Source: Welwitschia mirabilis
Lineage: Eukaryota > Gnetophyta > Gnetopsida > Welwitschiales
DNA length: 23,220 nt
Assembly (NCBI GenBank): GCA_051453625.1
Contig: JBOZIK010000001.1
Span: 278,568,470 to 278,591,689, forward strand
Reading direction: 5' to 3'
Shown piece by piece: positions 9,469 to 20,931 of the stretch (within the stretch, counting starts at the first letter, position 1; each line of letters begins with the position of its first letter). The translations under genes were made by a program, and so were the position numbers. The notes under the pieces were generated by a model. That model did not search any database, had not been told where the DNA came from, and saw only the letters and a list, made by a program, of their open reading frames with translations.

Positions 9469-11586
9469 AAGCTGTGTGAGTGTTTGACCATTGGTTTGTT
9501 CCATCCTTATGGGTTTTCGTTGTCACCAATGAGGAAGAAGCCATTCCGTTTCCCTATATTAGATACTTTTGCTCTATAAGACTTTGAAATTCCTCGAAAA
9601 TTGCAACTCCTTTTAATGCATTTAGAAATGAATGGACCTTTTGCCATCTTAATCTATGATAGATTGGTTTTTCCTAAGAAAATAATTTAGTAAATGTTGA
9701 CAATTATTGAAATATAACTCCCATAAGTTTTGTGAAAACATAAACTTGTATATGGCTACCCTGTAGCAATTAGAGGGTAATTCACACCTCCACCTAGAGC
9801 AAAGATGTCAAGTAAAATATTTGAACTAAACCTATGATTTGCTGCAACCGAAAATGTAAATGCTAAAGAGGATAATGAGCTAAGGTGAGGGGTTCCAACA
9901 CCTTGCTTAACTGATAAAATAGACGCTCCAGTTCACACATAAAAGACAAATTTATTGTTTTACATTTGGCCTTTCCCTTTGATTATTTTAGGGGCTAGAT
10001 ACTCATGCGTACCCACAAATGACATGGATCATACACCAGTTGGTTCTTCTAGATTTGTGAGAGGTAAATCTGAGCAAAAGACAAATAAGATCTATACATG
10101 TGTATGTTAGACATGATGGTGCCTCTAAGTTAGTGTGTACTATCCTTGAATTTTCATTACTTTTAATATAAATCAAACAACCGGCTCAACATCAATTTCA
10201 TGTGTACACTTGAGTTGACCTCACATATGTTTTTCACTAATGTACAATATGGGTTAATTTGTAACCTAACATTGTACATGCTTTGAAAGCAATTGATAAA
10301 TTTAATTTTTGTTCAAGGGTTTTTAATAGCAATGTATTTCTTTTGGTGTAAAAAAAAGAAAATGGTAATATAATATTTCCATATTACACTAAGTACCTAG
10401 GATTACTTCCAACATTTTGAAAGTATTATGCTATGTACTTTAAGAACGTAAAATGTTTAATTTAATCGATTATTTAATCATTGCATATATGCATCTTTAT
10501 GTCTTGTTTGATGGTCTTTTTAATGCTATGTTCCCTCTTTTCGATGCAAGTTGATTAATATAGATGCAAATGATCCTTGGTTATTATTATAATCATATTT
10601 ATGCTTGTTTTATTGACTAATTTAGAATTTTAAATAGATATAGTTATGTTATTCCAAGTTTTAAGCTCTAAGGATCCCTTGTAGTTTTTAGCAAAATGTA
10701 GCTGTTTTACTCTTTAAATTAAGTATGAAAGTATGACAATGTTAGAAAAGTCTTTTTACAAGTTTATAGTAGGCAATTAAACAATATACTATGACTAATT
10801 TCATTCCTAACAAGATGGCTCTTTAGCTCAATATCAGTTAGACTTTAAACAATAATAATCTAGAACTTTTTTGTAGTGAAATCAACTAGTAATGTGATGT
10901 TTAGTTGTTCTTTTTTCTTATACTAATTAAAAGGATGTTCGAATAGTAGTAAAAAACCTCAAATAAGTCCTAATCTATCCATTAAAAGTATCTATAAGTA
11001 AGTAAGTATATTACAAACTTATCCATATTGATGGTTGCAATGGACATTGGCATGCATTTGGGTAGTCATGAAATACTTGGAAATGCCATAATTCAATTTA
11101 ATTATGATGCATCGTATGCTTTAAAATTTCATTTGATAATGAAAATTTAATGCCAGTGAACAATGTCTTTAAAGGTATACATTGCATTTTAATTTTCATT
11201 GTTGTGCTTATACTTACATTCATGGTTTTAAGGAATGATTTAAAAGCATGAAAATTCACTACAGTTGCATTATAGTCTTAGTGATGTTTTCAAATGTCAA
11301 TCAAGAAATAGATCATTCTTTGCATTACCTAATTGTGCTACATGATCTTCTCTTAGCAACTATCAATTATATGCATAGTCATCATTACCTCCAAGGTACA
11401 ATAACACCTCATTCACTAATTAAATTAATTTTTAATTTACATTTTACACTTTCTGTTGTCACATATGGCTTCATCTTAAAGGTGGTGTGCATAAAGGTAT
11501 AAGAAAGTTTCCTTATGTTTTTTTCTCTAATAAGGTAATTTTAAAAAATAATTTAGTTTTAGTCATATTAAAATAAAATTTAAAAG
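9469..11586. other. AT-rich intergenic stretch, no gene recognised
   Basis: Somewhat less AT-rich patches at 9.75-9.95 kb and 10.0-10.25 kb show no protein or RNA motif I can name. The plus-strand frame at 11248-11502 is hydrophobic, AT-rich and unlike any known family, and I regard it as chance. A weak A-box-like TTTAGCTCAATATCAG at 10813 lacks a matching B box. Confidence 0.6.
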
Positions 11587-11749
11587 TCAAAACTTTTAGT
11601 GACTATATATCCTATAGCAATATAGCAACCAAAATTACCCAAATGAAATATTTAATTCACCTAAGATTTCATTAGGTGCAAAAAGGGTATTATAGGTTCA
11701 AACCCATTACCTCCTAAATGGAGAATGAGCATCCACCAGTTAGATTACA
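11587..11749 (-). repeat. tRNA-related short interspersed repeat, copy B
   Basis: On the minus strand a tRNA-like head (11695-11749) carries a B-box-like GGTTTGAACC (rc of GGTTCAAACC at 11696-11705), an anticodon-arm-like hairpin around CCTCCTAAATGGAG, and a weakened A-box position (TAATCTAACTGG). The body to the left, starting TCAAAACTTTTAGTGA at 11587, aligns with copy D at 18370. The element thus has a tRNA-like promoter region plus an unrelated body, as in plant SINEs. No poly-A tail or target duplication was established. Confidence 0.55.
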
Positions 11750-13124
11750 AACTTATTAATAGTTCAAGCTATCTTAAGATTCTCTACATCAAGTAATAAG
11801 AATTTTTTTGTGAAAACTAAAAGATCCATCCCATAAAAAATCATGTTTAACAAAATCAACTTTACCAGAACTTCGAAAACTCTATAATAATTTTGAAAGC
11901 AAAAAGACATGTAAGTATAATTGAGAATGAGAAGATCTCAAAAATAAGGATGAAATTGAGGTACGGGTAGGCAAGATGGGACATGATACTCTTAGATGAA
12001 GAATTGGTATGTTAACATCTAAATTCCTCCTAAAAGAACTTGAGACTAGAATTAAAAAATCTTTATGTCTTATATGTAAGGTAACTAGCAAGCTTTTTAC
12101 AACTGTAAGACTTAAATGTCAAACAAGTAAAATTTAATAAATAAACTTATACTTATAGTGGATGACTTATGATGTGAAATATCCAATGTGTTTTTCATTT
12201 ATCTATTGTATTATGAGGTTAACCCTTATTTATAGATCAAATTTGCATCAACCTCTATTATTTTGCTAGTGAAACAGTAGTCCAACTTCTTTTATTTTTA
12301 AAAACTTCTATCATGCATTACTAAAATGTCATAGGAATATGATATTTAAAGTCTCATAAAATTTAATTAGATAAAGTTACAAAATCTTGTAAATTTAGAA
12401 TATAAATAAATATAAGACTAACAAGATAATAGACATAATATGATTAACAATTTGAAACAAATCCAATGTCCGCATCAAGTTGCTTAGTTTATTGTTCCAT
12501 ATATCATTTGCTTTGATTGGGTATTAGAGTCATTTATTTTAATTCTATGAAGTTTTTCTTCTTGAGAGGGCTTAGAAAATAGAACATTGCAAATTTTCCA
12601 TATTCATCATAAATGAGGAAGCAAGGTAACCTCCATGAAAAACCAACCACTTTCAAGTATGATATAGATTTCTATCAAGTTCAATAAGAAAAAAAATTAT
12701 TAGTATTCTAGTTGTGTGGAACCTTTATGACATACTCCTATCGAACAAATAAAAAACCAGTTTGAAACATATGAAATAGTAATCAAAACCATGTAGAAGA
12801 ACTCTAACTACATATCATTTTTGAGAAACAATCTATGAAATATTTTCTTTTAGAGAATCCAACCTTCTTGATCCAAAGACAAACATAATGCTACCATGTT
12901 AGAATAAACAAATAACTTCTCTTAAAATAGAAGAGATACATGAAAGTAGAGATTTCCTAATATTTACAAAAGTTTTATTTGACAAAATGATGAAAACATT
13001 AGCATAAAAATATGCTAAGGGATTATCATATTTGCATAATTCTAAGTAGAATTTAAGGCATTGTTTTCATTTAGGTAAACCATTTATACATCTCTTTTGC
13101 AAGCAATGATTAACTCCATTAAAA
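11750..13124. other. AT-rich intergenic stretch, possibly including decayed copia sequence at its right end
   Basis: No clear gene. On the minus strand near 12853-12901 a short frame reads VALCLSLDQEGWIL before a stop, reminiscent of the start of copia aspartic protease (W.LDSG). This would fit being downstream of the gag relic at 13.1-13.36 kb, but the DSG triad itself is not preserved. The minus-strand frame at 11882-12091 is not recognised. Confidence 0.4.
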
Positions 13125-13355
13125 CTACAAATAAGAAATATTTTTACTAGGACTGCTTACAAGTAATGAAATAAGAGGGTTATTAATTTTTTCTTGAGTA
13201 GTTATCTTTAGCTTCATAACCATTTGACAAACAACTCTATTAAATTCCTTGAGATGCAAAAACATGTTCCTATTCTCATACATGAATAAAGCATATATAT
13301 TTTCATGGAGAAATATGCTATTGATAACCAAATTTTGAAGAGTAAAGAATAAAGT
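13125..13355 (-). pseudogene. Ty1/copia gag (UBN2-type) fragment
   Basis: A stop-free minus-strand frame reads INSIFLHENIYALFMYENR, then LHLKEFNRVVCQMV, then KITTQEKINNPLISLL. The pattern 'K.L..LY.LKM.E..S...HLNEFN.LV..L...GVKI..EDKA..LL.SLP' is the hallmark of the copia gag capsid region (UBN2, retrotran_gag_2 type). Known for the family: this protein forms the virus-like particle that packages retrotransposon RNA. Here about 75 codons remain; no zinc knuckle or integrase follows clearly. The orientation is opposite to the Sirevirus-type element at 20-23 kb, so it is an independent insertion. Confidence 0.7.
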
Positions 13356-13452
13356 TTTGGTTATAAACCAAAGGAATCATTTTTTTCTTGCACATGTGAG
13401 TGAACTTAGGGTCATTAAGGCATCTTTGAATCATTTCATATGTTCTAGAATC

Positions 13453-13972
13453 TTACTTTTTTGTTTCGTTACATAAGTATATTCTTAGAACTTCACCCTT
13501 CAATCGCAAGCTAAAGCTTCTTGTAAAAACCTTCAGCTTAGAAAGCTCATAATAGTAATCATTGTATTTCTCTACAGGCATAGTTCCCTTATTCATTTTA
13601 TAAGAACTCCCACTAAAACAACAAGACAACCAACTCCAAGGCGTGAAAAAAAATGTGAAATTCAAACCGCAGCGAGCAACCGCTCATTCTGAATCCAGTC
13701 ATCGGAAGGAGGACAACAAAGTCAAAATTGTCACCATCCATTGTCAAAGCTTTTTGGTTCTCACATTGCCTACAGCATCACCGCTACATCTGCTAGAAAT
13801 GCATCCACAAAAGCAAAGGAGAAACAGATTTAAAAGATTGAAAGCCTTCCAATTTGGATTAAATGTATGTTTTTTTTGGCTTTCCAAGGAAATTATCGTC
13901 TTTAAAAAGGTATTCCGTTTCAAAAAAGAAATGCATGTAGTCTTAATTAAGATAGGCTATCCTTCATACTAG
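13453..13972. other. GC-richer patch with overlapping opposite ORFs, unidentified
   Basis: A plus-strand frame (13643-13972, 109 codons, basic, starting MKKNVKFKPQRATAHSESS) overlaps the 5' end of a minus-strand frame (13453-13665, containing GTMPVEKYNDYYYELSKL). The minus-strand piece lies just upstream of the copia gag relic on the same strand and might be part of the same retrotransposon or of another gag (the phrase resembles 'G.MSV.EY...F..LS'). That match is weak. The central 13.58-13.85 kb is less AT-rich than its flanks. Neither frame can be assigned. Confidence 0.25.
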
Positions 13973-13999
13973 GTTTATGTCATATTAATAATAACGCTA

Positions 14000-14152
14000 T
14001 GTCTAAAAATTTTCCAAAAATACAACCACTATAACTATTTAAATGAATAATTTAATTATGTTTTAACTCTTGTAGTGCATTAAATAAGATAATCAATTTT
14101 TTGAACCTATAACCTTTTGTATGGAGGATGAATGTTCTACAGTTGAACTATC
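14000..14152 (-). repeat. tRNA-related short interspersed repeat, copy C
   Basis: The head (14100-14151), read on the minus strand, has a good A-box-like TAGTTCAACTGT and a B-box-like GGTTCAA, with GGAGGATGAA between them. The body at 14018-14095 (ATACAACCACTATAACTATT, AATTTAATTA, GTAGTGCATTAAATA) aligns closely with copy D at 18404-18470. The left end is not defined. Confidence 0.5.
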
Positions 14153-15336
14153 ATTTATTAGTGAAAAATATCTAAGACATTTCTCACTTTACTATATTGA
14201 TGAATGAAGGATTTATGGTATCTTATAAGTAACTTGATACAAGTATAACAAGATTGAAAAATATAAGTAGTTTAACTAAGCTTTTCCTACAAAAATTAAA
14301 TAAATGGAAGACAACATAAGTTTCATTATGTGGGGGTAAAAAATCTCTTTGATAAGGATTTTGAATATTTTGTTACCTTAAAATGATAACTCAAAGATAC
14401 AATCTAAAAACTTTAAACAAGAAGGATGAAGGTTTTTAGATCCTAATTAAAATAAAATATTAGATCCTCCAACTTTGTTTCTAAGATATATCCTACTACT
14501 CATCTACTATTAAAAAGACTTGTTTATGGCTCATGCATGGAATTCAAACATCTAGGTGATTTAATCATGAAAAACTAAATGGTGGTTTAAATGCACAAGT
14601 GAAAGAAATGCTAAATAAATTTACTTATTATTAATAAATATGACTATAAGGATTAGGTTCCATAGCTTAGAAGTTAAACTTATACAAAATATGACTTCAA
14701 GAATTTGTTTTAACCCTTTATGGGGAAAAAATGTTCATTAAGAGATTGATTAAATTCTAGTTTGTACATACTATATGTTGAAAAGATTTGATTCTATCCC
14801 TCATATATTTCAAACCTTCACATATCCTTCATTAATAGATTGATTAAACTCTAGTTTTACGTATCATATGTTCATAAGATTTGATTCTTTCCCTTGTATA
14901 TTTGAAACTTTCTCATATGCATCTTAAATGAGAACAAAGATTCGTTATATATCTATATCATAGTTCTCTTGATGATGATATTGGAGGTTTTTGTTTCTGA
15001 TTTTTTTGAACATAATAACTGATTCTTATAACAGATTATAAATGTTGATGATGAAATTTAGGTATTTATAGTTTCATTCCATTCAAATAATGAATCCTTA
15101 TGTTTAGTGAATTTTAATATAAGCTTATTCTTCCAATTAAGCATTTTAGCATGTCCAAAGTTAGATTTAGGTTATTTTTTCTATTATTTGTTGCCAAAAT
15201 TGATAGAGTGAATTTGCAAAATATTGTGTACTAGGTTTAGTATTTGTAAATTTATTAATCCATTTATTATTTCTCTAAATGAGTTAAGATTAATGACATA
15301 AAAAGCAACAAATTTGACTCATTGCTAGAATCTATC
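14153..15336. other. AT-rich intergenic stretch, only a tandem duplication recognised
   Basis: No coding or RNA gene visible. It contains the 94-bp duplication at 14735-14925 listed separately. Confidence 0.65.
14735..14925 (+). repeat. Tandem duplication, two copies, period 94 bp
   Basis: Copy one starts TTCATTAAGAGATTGATTAA (from 14734) and copy two TTCATTAATAGATTGATTAA (from 14828). Both continue with CTAGTTT, CATATGTT, AAGATTTGATTCT, CCCT and ATATTT in register, giving roughly 80 percent identity by eye. It is a local DNA duplication, probably by replication slippage or unequal exchange. No coding content. Confidence 0.75.
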
Positions 15337-15512
15337 TATATGAATCTAGACTTAACATTATTGATCTTTCATTATTTAATAATCTTTAATTCTTTAAGCA
15401 TTTTTATCATGCACTTGATTTAAAAAATTATAATGCAATACCCTAGCATGTGGTATAGAAGACTTGAGTCTAAAACTTTAAATTTGCTTAATGGTGTTTC
15501 TTTTATCTAATC
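15337..15512 (+). repeat. 175-bp dispersed repeat, left copy
   Basis: From TATATGAATCTAGACTTAAC to TTTTATCTAATC this stretch matches 22918-23092 at about 90 percent by hand alignment, in the same orientation, with only one short indel. Similarity stops sharply at the right edge and fades at the left. The right copy lies within the presumed Sirevirus 3' LTR, so this may be an LTR fragment of a related element, or an independent repeat inserted in both places. Confidence 0.85.
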
Positions 15513-18070
15513 CATATTTACATCTATTCCATAATGATTAAATATCTTCATAAAAGATAAGTATAATTACTTATGTACTTTTCTTTATTTACATAGTGTA
15601 TAGAGTGGTTTTAGATCTTAGTTGTTAATGTTGATTAAGAAAATATGTATATTAATTCTAGGTATTAGCAAAAAGATTTTTCTAAAGTCATGCATGACAT
15701 TATGTCTATAGAATTTATTTTTTGTTTTTTTGAGAAAAATCCTTTTGTTATTTCACAGACATGTTTTTTAATTTTTTTCATTTAAAAATGTAACTTTAAA
15801 ACTTATTTCAAAGATTTCATAATGTTTTTAATTAGTTATAGAGATAAAAGAAGTGTTTATTCTTTTGAAAGATTAAGTCATAAGAAAGTTATGCTTGCTC
15901 TTATCATCCTTAGACCTACCCATCAAATGTGCAAATCTTTGAAGATGTTAAAGCTATGCTAGATGCATCTTGAATAAATTAGTGAAATGCTAGACCATCT
16001 TGCACATCGTAGAAATCAAATCTAAGACCTTAAATCTCACCACTTATTGATAAGGAAAAATGAACTACACTATACATCAAGATCAAGGTAGAACTTATTC
16101 TAGTACATGTCTTAATGATAATAGAATATTCTCCACTGGAATTGATTTCCTTTTTTAGAGAGTAATATTCAATTACTTTTATAATACTATAATCACAAAT
16201 TGAGCCATCAAAATTAAAGTCCACTTATATTTTAAGATGTTTCTCCCATATATCTTTTCATAACATCTCATGTGTTAATATGAAGTTAATTTTTCACCCT
16301 TACATATGTGAATTAACTCTATATTGAATTTGTATGACTTTTGCTACACCTTTGAATTTATGAATAGTGGATGCATTTATAACACAAGAGACAAAGTGAT
16401 CTTATAGATCACTTTTTCTTTACTTCTTAAATTTGTTTTAAGTTTCTTCTTTATTTTCTAATAATTTCTTTTCCTTCTTATTTTAATAATCATATGTAAA
16501 CTGTTAGCAATTCTTATCGACAGTTTTACACATTAAGTAAAGTATAATTAAATCTTTATATCTTCAGATGTCAACCTTTCTTCAATGTTTTTTGATCTAC
16601 ATGAGTATAGAAATTCATTATAGAGATGTGAAGTTACTTTTACTGAATGACTTATGAAATTTAACTCTTTGTCAAAATCTAGTGTCATGGTATTAGGTTT
16701 ATAGGTTTTATGACATCTTGTGCTATTTGTCCATGAATGTTATTACATATTCTACTGTCCTTCTTAGCATTCTTTTTTCATTAATATATGTCATGACCCT
16801 TCTTTAATATTAAATGATCTATCTTGAAAAGATCTTATAAGGGCCTAGTATGATGCTAGGATTAATGAAAAATGAGATCTTTGAAATACACTAATGGTAA
16901 AAAATCTAATATGTAAACTAAACTGGGGAGCACACAAATGAAAGATGTAAATTAAACTGGAAAATGAAATGAAAAGTAAGGGAAGTTATTAAACATAGAA
17001 CCATTACCTCTTTTCATCAATATATAATGCAAATAGTGGTTTCTTCATATGTTTAAAATTAAACATTTTTCCACTCATCATTTTCTAATGATCTTATGAT
17101 TCCTTCTTCCATAAGTTTCATCGTGTCTCATTACCTAGTGTCAAGGTAGTTATTAGATATTTTCTTAATATCATTTCCAATTTATGTCTTCTAGGGATGA
17201 TATCTAGAAATGCCTTATATCTTTCACCTCCCACACTCATCACCACTTATTAGCACTTAGCAATGCAAGTAATAATAATAAGTTGTATAACCAATTGATA
17301 AATTTTAACTAGTAAAAGAACTTTTCTCCTAAACTTTTTAGATATCCTAAGCTATTTAACAAATATGCTTATCCTTTTGAAACATTTTTCTATTTACTTA
17401 TATGATGTGACAAAAGTCCTAAGCATTAAGAAGAACTTTTGAATAAGATCCTCAGGTCTAAGCTCTTAATGTAAGTCATATACCTATTTAGTATAGAAAT
17501 TTAATATGAATTCACTTTATTTTTTCTTTCAAATAGTAAATTGTATTACATACAATGGTAATTATGTTGGATTCCACTAGTTATAGGATTTATACTTGGA
17601 GAACAATTAGGTGACAACTAGTTGTTATTTACATAGTGATTTTTATTATTTAGTTTAGATGCATAGTTTTTGCATAACATTTTTTTTTAAATTCTTGTAA
17701 TAACTATGTTCATTTGTACTATCTTCTAATTTTCTTCTCCTCTCTAATTCCTTGTATTTATGATTTACATAATTAAGATCATGAAGGGATGAGAATTACA
17801 TGCTTAAGAGTACATGCAACAATTCCATCAAAATTGGAAGATATTTATTCCAATAAGAAACAATTAAAGTTTGATGATATCAAGATTTATCATTATGATA
17901 TCTTCAGAAGTTTAAATTTATCTTCAAAGGTTTTTTGATATATTTTTCTACCATGAAGCATGTTTTGTAATTTCATCGACAACTCACATATTTGACTATG
18001 AGTTATGAGAGAAGAGTGTATTTATTTATACTTAAATTTTTAAATTATCTATTTATTATATACTTTTTAA
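15513..18070. other. AT-rich intergenic stretch, no gene recognised
   Basis: No frame, motif or RNA gene I can support. A perfect 10-base hairpin, AAAGTGATCT-TAT-AGATCACTTT, sits at 16393-16415. A loosely similar segment (GAGACAATGTGATCTTACATC) occurs at 19037-19057, without the inverted half. Confidence 0.6.
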
Positions 18071-18084
18071 TTAATACATGTAAT

Positions 18085-18125
<41 letters not shown>
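18071..18125 (+). repeat. Left gap flank: 20-bp anchor plus (TA)n
   Basis: TTAATACATGTAATTAGTTT is followed by 35 bases of alternating A and T that run straight into the N block. The same anchor and (TA)n tract restart immediately after the N block at 18226. Confidence 0.95.
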
Positions 18126-18225
18126 NNNNNNNNNNNNNNNNNNNNNNNNNNNNNNNNNNNNNNNNNNNNNNNNNNNNNNNNNNNNNNNNNNNNNNNNNNN
18201 NNNNNNNNNNNNNNNNNNNNNNNNN
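18126..18225. other. Assembly gap of 100 N
   Basis: Exactly 100 N, a customary placeholder for a gap of unknown size. It lies inside a (TA)n tract, and the sequences on its two sides are identical over at least 54 bases. Confidence 0.97.
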
Positions 18226-18239
18226 TTAATACATGTAAT

Positions 18240-18279
<40 letters not shown>
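18226..18279 (+). repeat. Right gap flank: same 20-bp anchor plus (TA)n
   Basis: Identical to 18071-18125 apart from one base of (TA)n length, then continuing into unique sequence (CTGTATGTATG). The right contig therefore begins with the last 54-55 bases of the left contig. Confidence 0.95.
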
Positions 18280-18281
<2 letters not shown>

Positions 18282-18299
18282 GTATGTATGTATAGTATA

Positions 18300-18538
18300 A
18301 TTATTGGGATACTGGTCCTCTACTTAGAAGGTTGTAAATTTAAATCTTTAGATCTTATGTTTATTGAAATCAAAACTTTAAGTGATCATTTATCCTCCTA
18401 GAGATATAACCATCATGATATCTTAAACAAATGATTTAATTATTCATACAACCTTATTGTGCTAAATAGACGATCCAAAAGTTACAATTCATAACTCCTA
18501 AATGGAGGATCAGTGTCTTACCAGTTTAACTAGTAATC
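18300..18538 (-). repeat. tRNA-related repeat, copy D, with inverted tRNA-like heads at both ends
   Basis: The right head (18479-18538, minus strand) reads TAGTTAAACTGG at the A-box position, then GATCCTCCATTTAGGAG, then a weak B box. The left end (18300-18346, plus strand) holds a second, shorter version in the opposite direction: ATACTGG, then CCTCTACTTAGAAGG, then TTGTAAATTTAAATC. The two ends thus form imperfect terminal inverted repeats that both resemble a tRNA. The body (TCAAAACTTTAAGTGATC, ATATAACCATCATGATATC, GATTTAATTA) is shared with copies B and C. It could be a SINE dimer, a SINE inserted head-to-head, or a MITE whose termini mimic tRNA. Confidence 0.55.
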
Positions 18539-18539
18539 C

Positions 18540-20083
18540 ATTAGTGTATTTTGTTTTTATAATGATGATAATAATATAATAAAATATAATCTACATAATA
18601 TATAATTGGTATTATAGAAAGCATGTATTCTTTGTTTTATTGTATTCATGGGTAACTAATGGCTTCAAGATGTTCTTTTTTTTTTTTTCAATCTGTTTTT
18701 CAATCTATAAGTGGTGTAAATAAGTTTGTAACATCCCTCATTACATCAACCCTTCATTGCATGATTTTCACTCTTACTCCTATCTTATGGAATTTTATAC
18801 TTATATAAATTTTATTTATCATGTTATTCCATAAAATTTGAATATAATAAAGGTTTAGTAAATCCATTTCTTATATCTATTTTGGTGGATATTTATCATA
18901 TTCCTAAAAGAACATTTTCTATATATTCTTTTATGTTATGTGGCTTCTTGTTGATATGTTTGAGCCTTTTACTATGCATGGGATATTTTACTACATAATT
19001 GCAACTTAATTATTAGAATATATCATGAATGTAAGAGACAATGTGATCTTACATCATTTAGAATACCTTTTAGCCAAATAAATTCTATAATAACTTCATG
19101 AATTACCTTCTACTTAGACTCCATTGATGTATGAAATACATCATGTTATCTCCTACTTATCCATAATATTAGTAAAGTCCCAAACAATCTAAGATAGGAT
19201 ACATGAGATAAGGATTGATTTGAATTCAAAGGAAAGGACTGAGTGATTTAACCAAATAAAATATAAACTAAATTATAGAATGAAAATTCACAATCAAAGA
19301 CCTTACCAAATAATGTGGTTTCCTAACCTCAGTACATCCATACATAAAGGGTAGCTTCTACTTACACCTCTAGATATTCTTAATCTATAACAAAAAAATG
19401 GTTTTATATTGAACCACAAACCTTATAATAAATGAGAGTCTCGTCTCACTCCTCCTTAAGAGAAATAATAGTTTTTAGGCTTACCAATAACCTTACAATA
19501 AACAAGTGTCTGAAAGCATAATACCAAATGCATGCCCCTATAATGGTTGCTTTACAAAGTATTTGAGTATTGAATAAAATGGACTTTATAACCATATTTA
19601 ACAATAAAATAGTCTACAATGAATAGGCAAAATGCAATACTATAATAAGCTTGAGTATTCTTTGATGAATATTTTGAGATCCTTAAAGTTGTCATTGTAG
19701 TTACAAGTATGAATGAAGAATGTAGCAGCGAGGATCCAAAAGATGAATGATAATAGCAATGATAGCTCCTTTGAAATGATTCCTTAATTCTTTATGAGGA
19801 GAACCTTTTACTTATGTGAGCTTTCTTTTGATTTGATGATTAAAATCCAAGAAATCTCTATGTTTCTAATTGATCAATTAATTGTTAAAATTTCTTCCTT
19901 GATTCTTGATATTGATGCTTTATAATGATGAAACGGATTTAGTTGTTTTAACTTAAAAGGTACTCATTTGAATTTGTAACCATCATGTAATAGATAGCTA
20001 ACATCTATGATTCGGTCATGTATCTTCAATTTTAATCAATATAAATTTCGGTCCGAGATGTCTTGAATTTTAACCAATGTAAA
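18540..20083. other. AT-rich intergenic stretch, no gene recognised
   Basis: All frames are short and no transposon domain is visible, so the copia element to the right lacks its gag, protease, integrase and most of its reverse transcriptase here. A 28-base direct repeat with period 38 (TATCTTCAATTTTAATCAAT at 20021 and TGTCTTGAATTTTAACCAAT at 20059) lies right at the point where copia homology begins. Confidence 0.6.
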
Positions 20084-20931
20084 TTTTTTCTTAGACTATA
20101 AGTTAAACAAATAAAGGATGGAATTTTCATAAGTCAAACTAAATATATTCAAAAAATGCTAGAGAAGTATGACATGAATAATGTCAAAGATGATAGAACC
20201 CCTCTTTCTACTAATGTTAGACTAAGGAAGGATGATATTAGTAAGAAGATTGATTAGAAACTTTATTGACAAATAATTGACAGTCTATTATATGTTACAG
20301 CAAGCAGGCCAGATATAGCTCACAGTGTTGGAGTGTGTGCTCGATATTATACTAATCTTAAATAATCTCATTTATTTTGTATAAAAAGAATTCTAAGACA
20401 TTTAAAATCTACTCAAAACTATGGTATTTGGTATGCATTTAACATCTTAATAGAGTTGGCTAGTCATAGTGATGTCGATTAGGCTAGATTCATAGATGAT
20501 CGAAAGAGTACAAGTGGAGCATGTTTTTACATGGGCAACTATTTCGTGTCTTGGCTCAGCAGAAAGCAAAATTCCACATCTCTATCAACTACAAAAGCTG
20601 AATACATTGCTGCAGGAGCTTGTTATGCTTAATTGGTATGGATGAAACAAATGTTATCCGATTTTGGTATAATTTCATATTCAATCAAATTGTTTTGTAA
20701 TAATACAAGTGTAATAAATATAAAAAAAATCCAGTTCAGCATTTTAGAATTAAGGATATTGATATTATAAATCACTTTATCCAGGAACAAGTGCAAAACA
20801 AAGTTATTGACTTGGAACATGTATCAACCCATGAACAAATTATTGATATCATGACCAAAAGTTTATCTGAAGATCATTTTGGTTTTCATAGAATAAATTT
20901 GGGTATAAGACCTTGTCTTTTATCTAAATAA
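20084..20931 (+). pseudogene. Copia reverse-transcriptase tail and RNase H, Sirevirus type
   Basis: The frame reads IFISQTKYIQKMLEKYDMNN, then SLLYVTASRPDIAHSVGVCA (the RT-to-RNase H linker), HSDVD(stop)ARFIDDRKSTSGA, SWLSRKQNSTSLSTTKAEYI, WMKQMLSDFGI, LFCNNTSVINI. After a frameshift in the A-run at about 20722-20729 it continues NPVQHFRIKDIDIINHFI, VSTHEQIIDIMTKSLSEDHF and the terminal stop. NPVQH and SLSEDHFGFHR..LG fit the Sirevirus branch rather than other copia lineages. RNase H removes the RNA strand during reverse transcription. The copy is dead: six in-frame stops, one frameshift, and the conserved Asp of the DNTSA motif is Asn. Confidence 0.9.

Noticed and set aside
11690-11750. Functional tRNA gene
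   Set aside because: A and B boxes are present in outline, but the acceptor stem cannot be formed and the same head recurs attached to a shared body in three other places, so it is a repeat rather than a tRNA gene.
16393-16415. Transcription terminator hairpin
   Set aside because: A perfect 10-base stem followed by T-rich sequence looks like a bacterial terminator, but the window is clearly plant nuclear DNA with no gene upstream.
18091-18279. Two independent (TA)n microsatellites
   Set aside because: Identical 20-base anchors on both sides point to a duplicated contig end rather than two loci.
20629-20820. Minus-strand 63-codon ORF
   Set aside because: Shadow of the copia RNase H frame.
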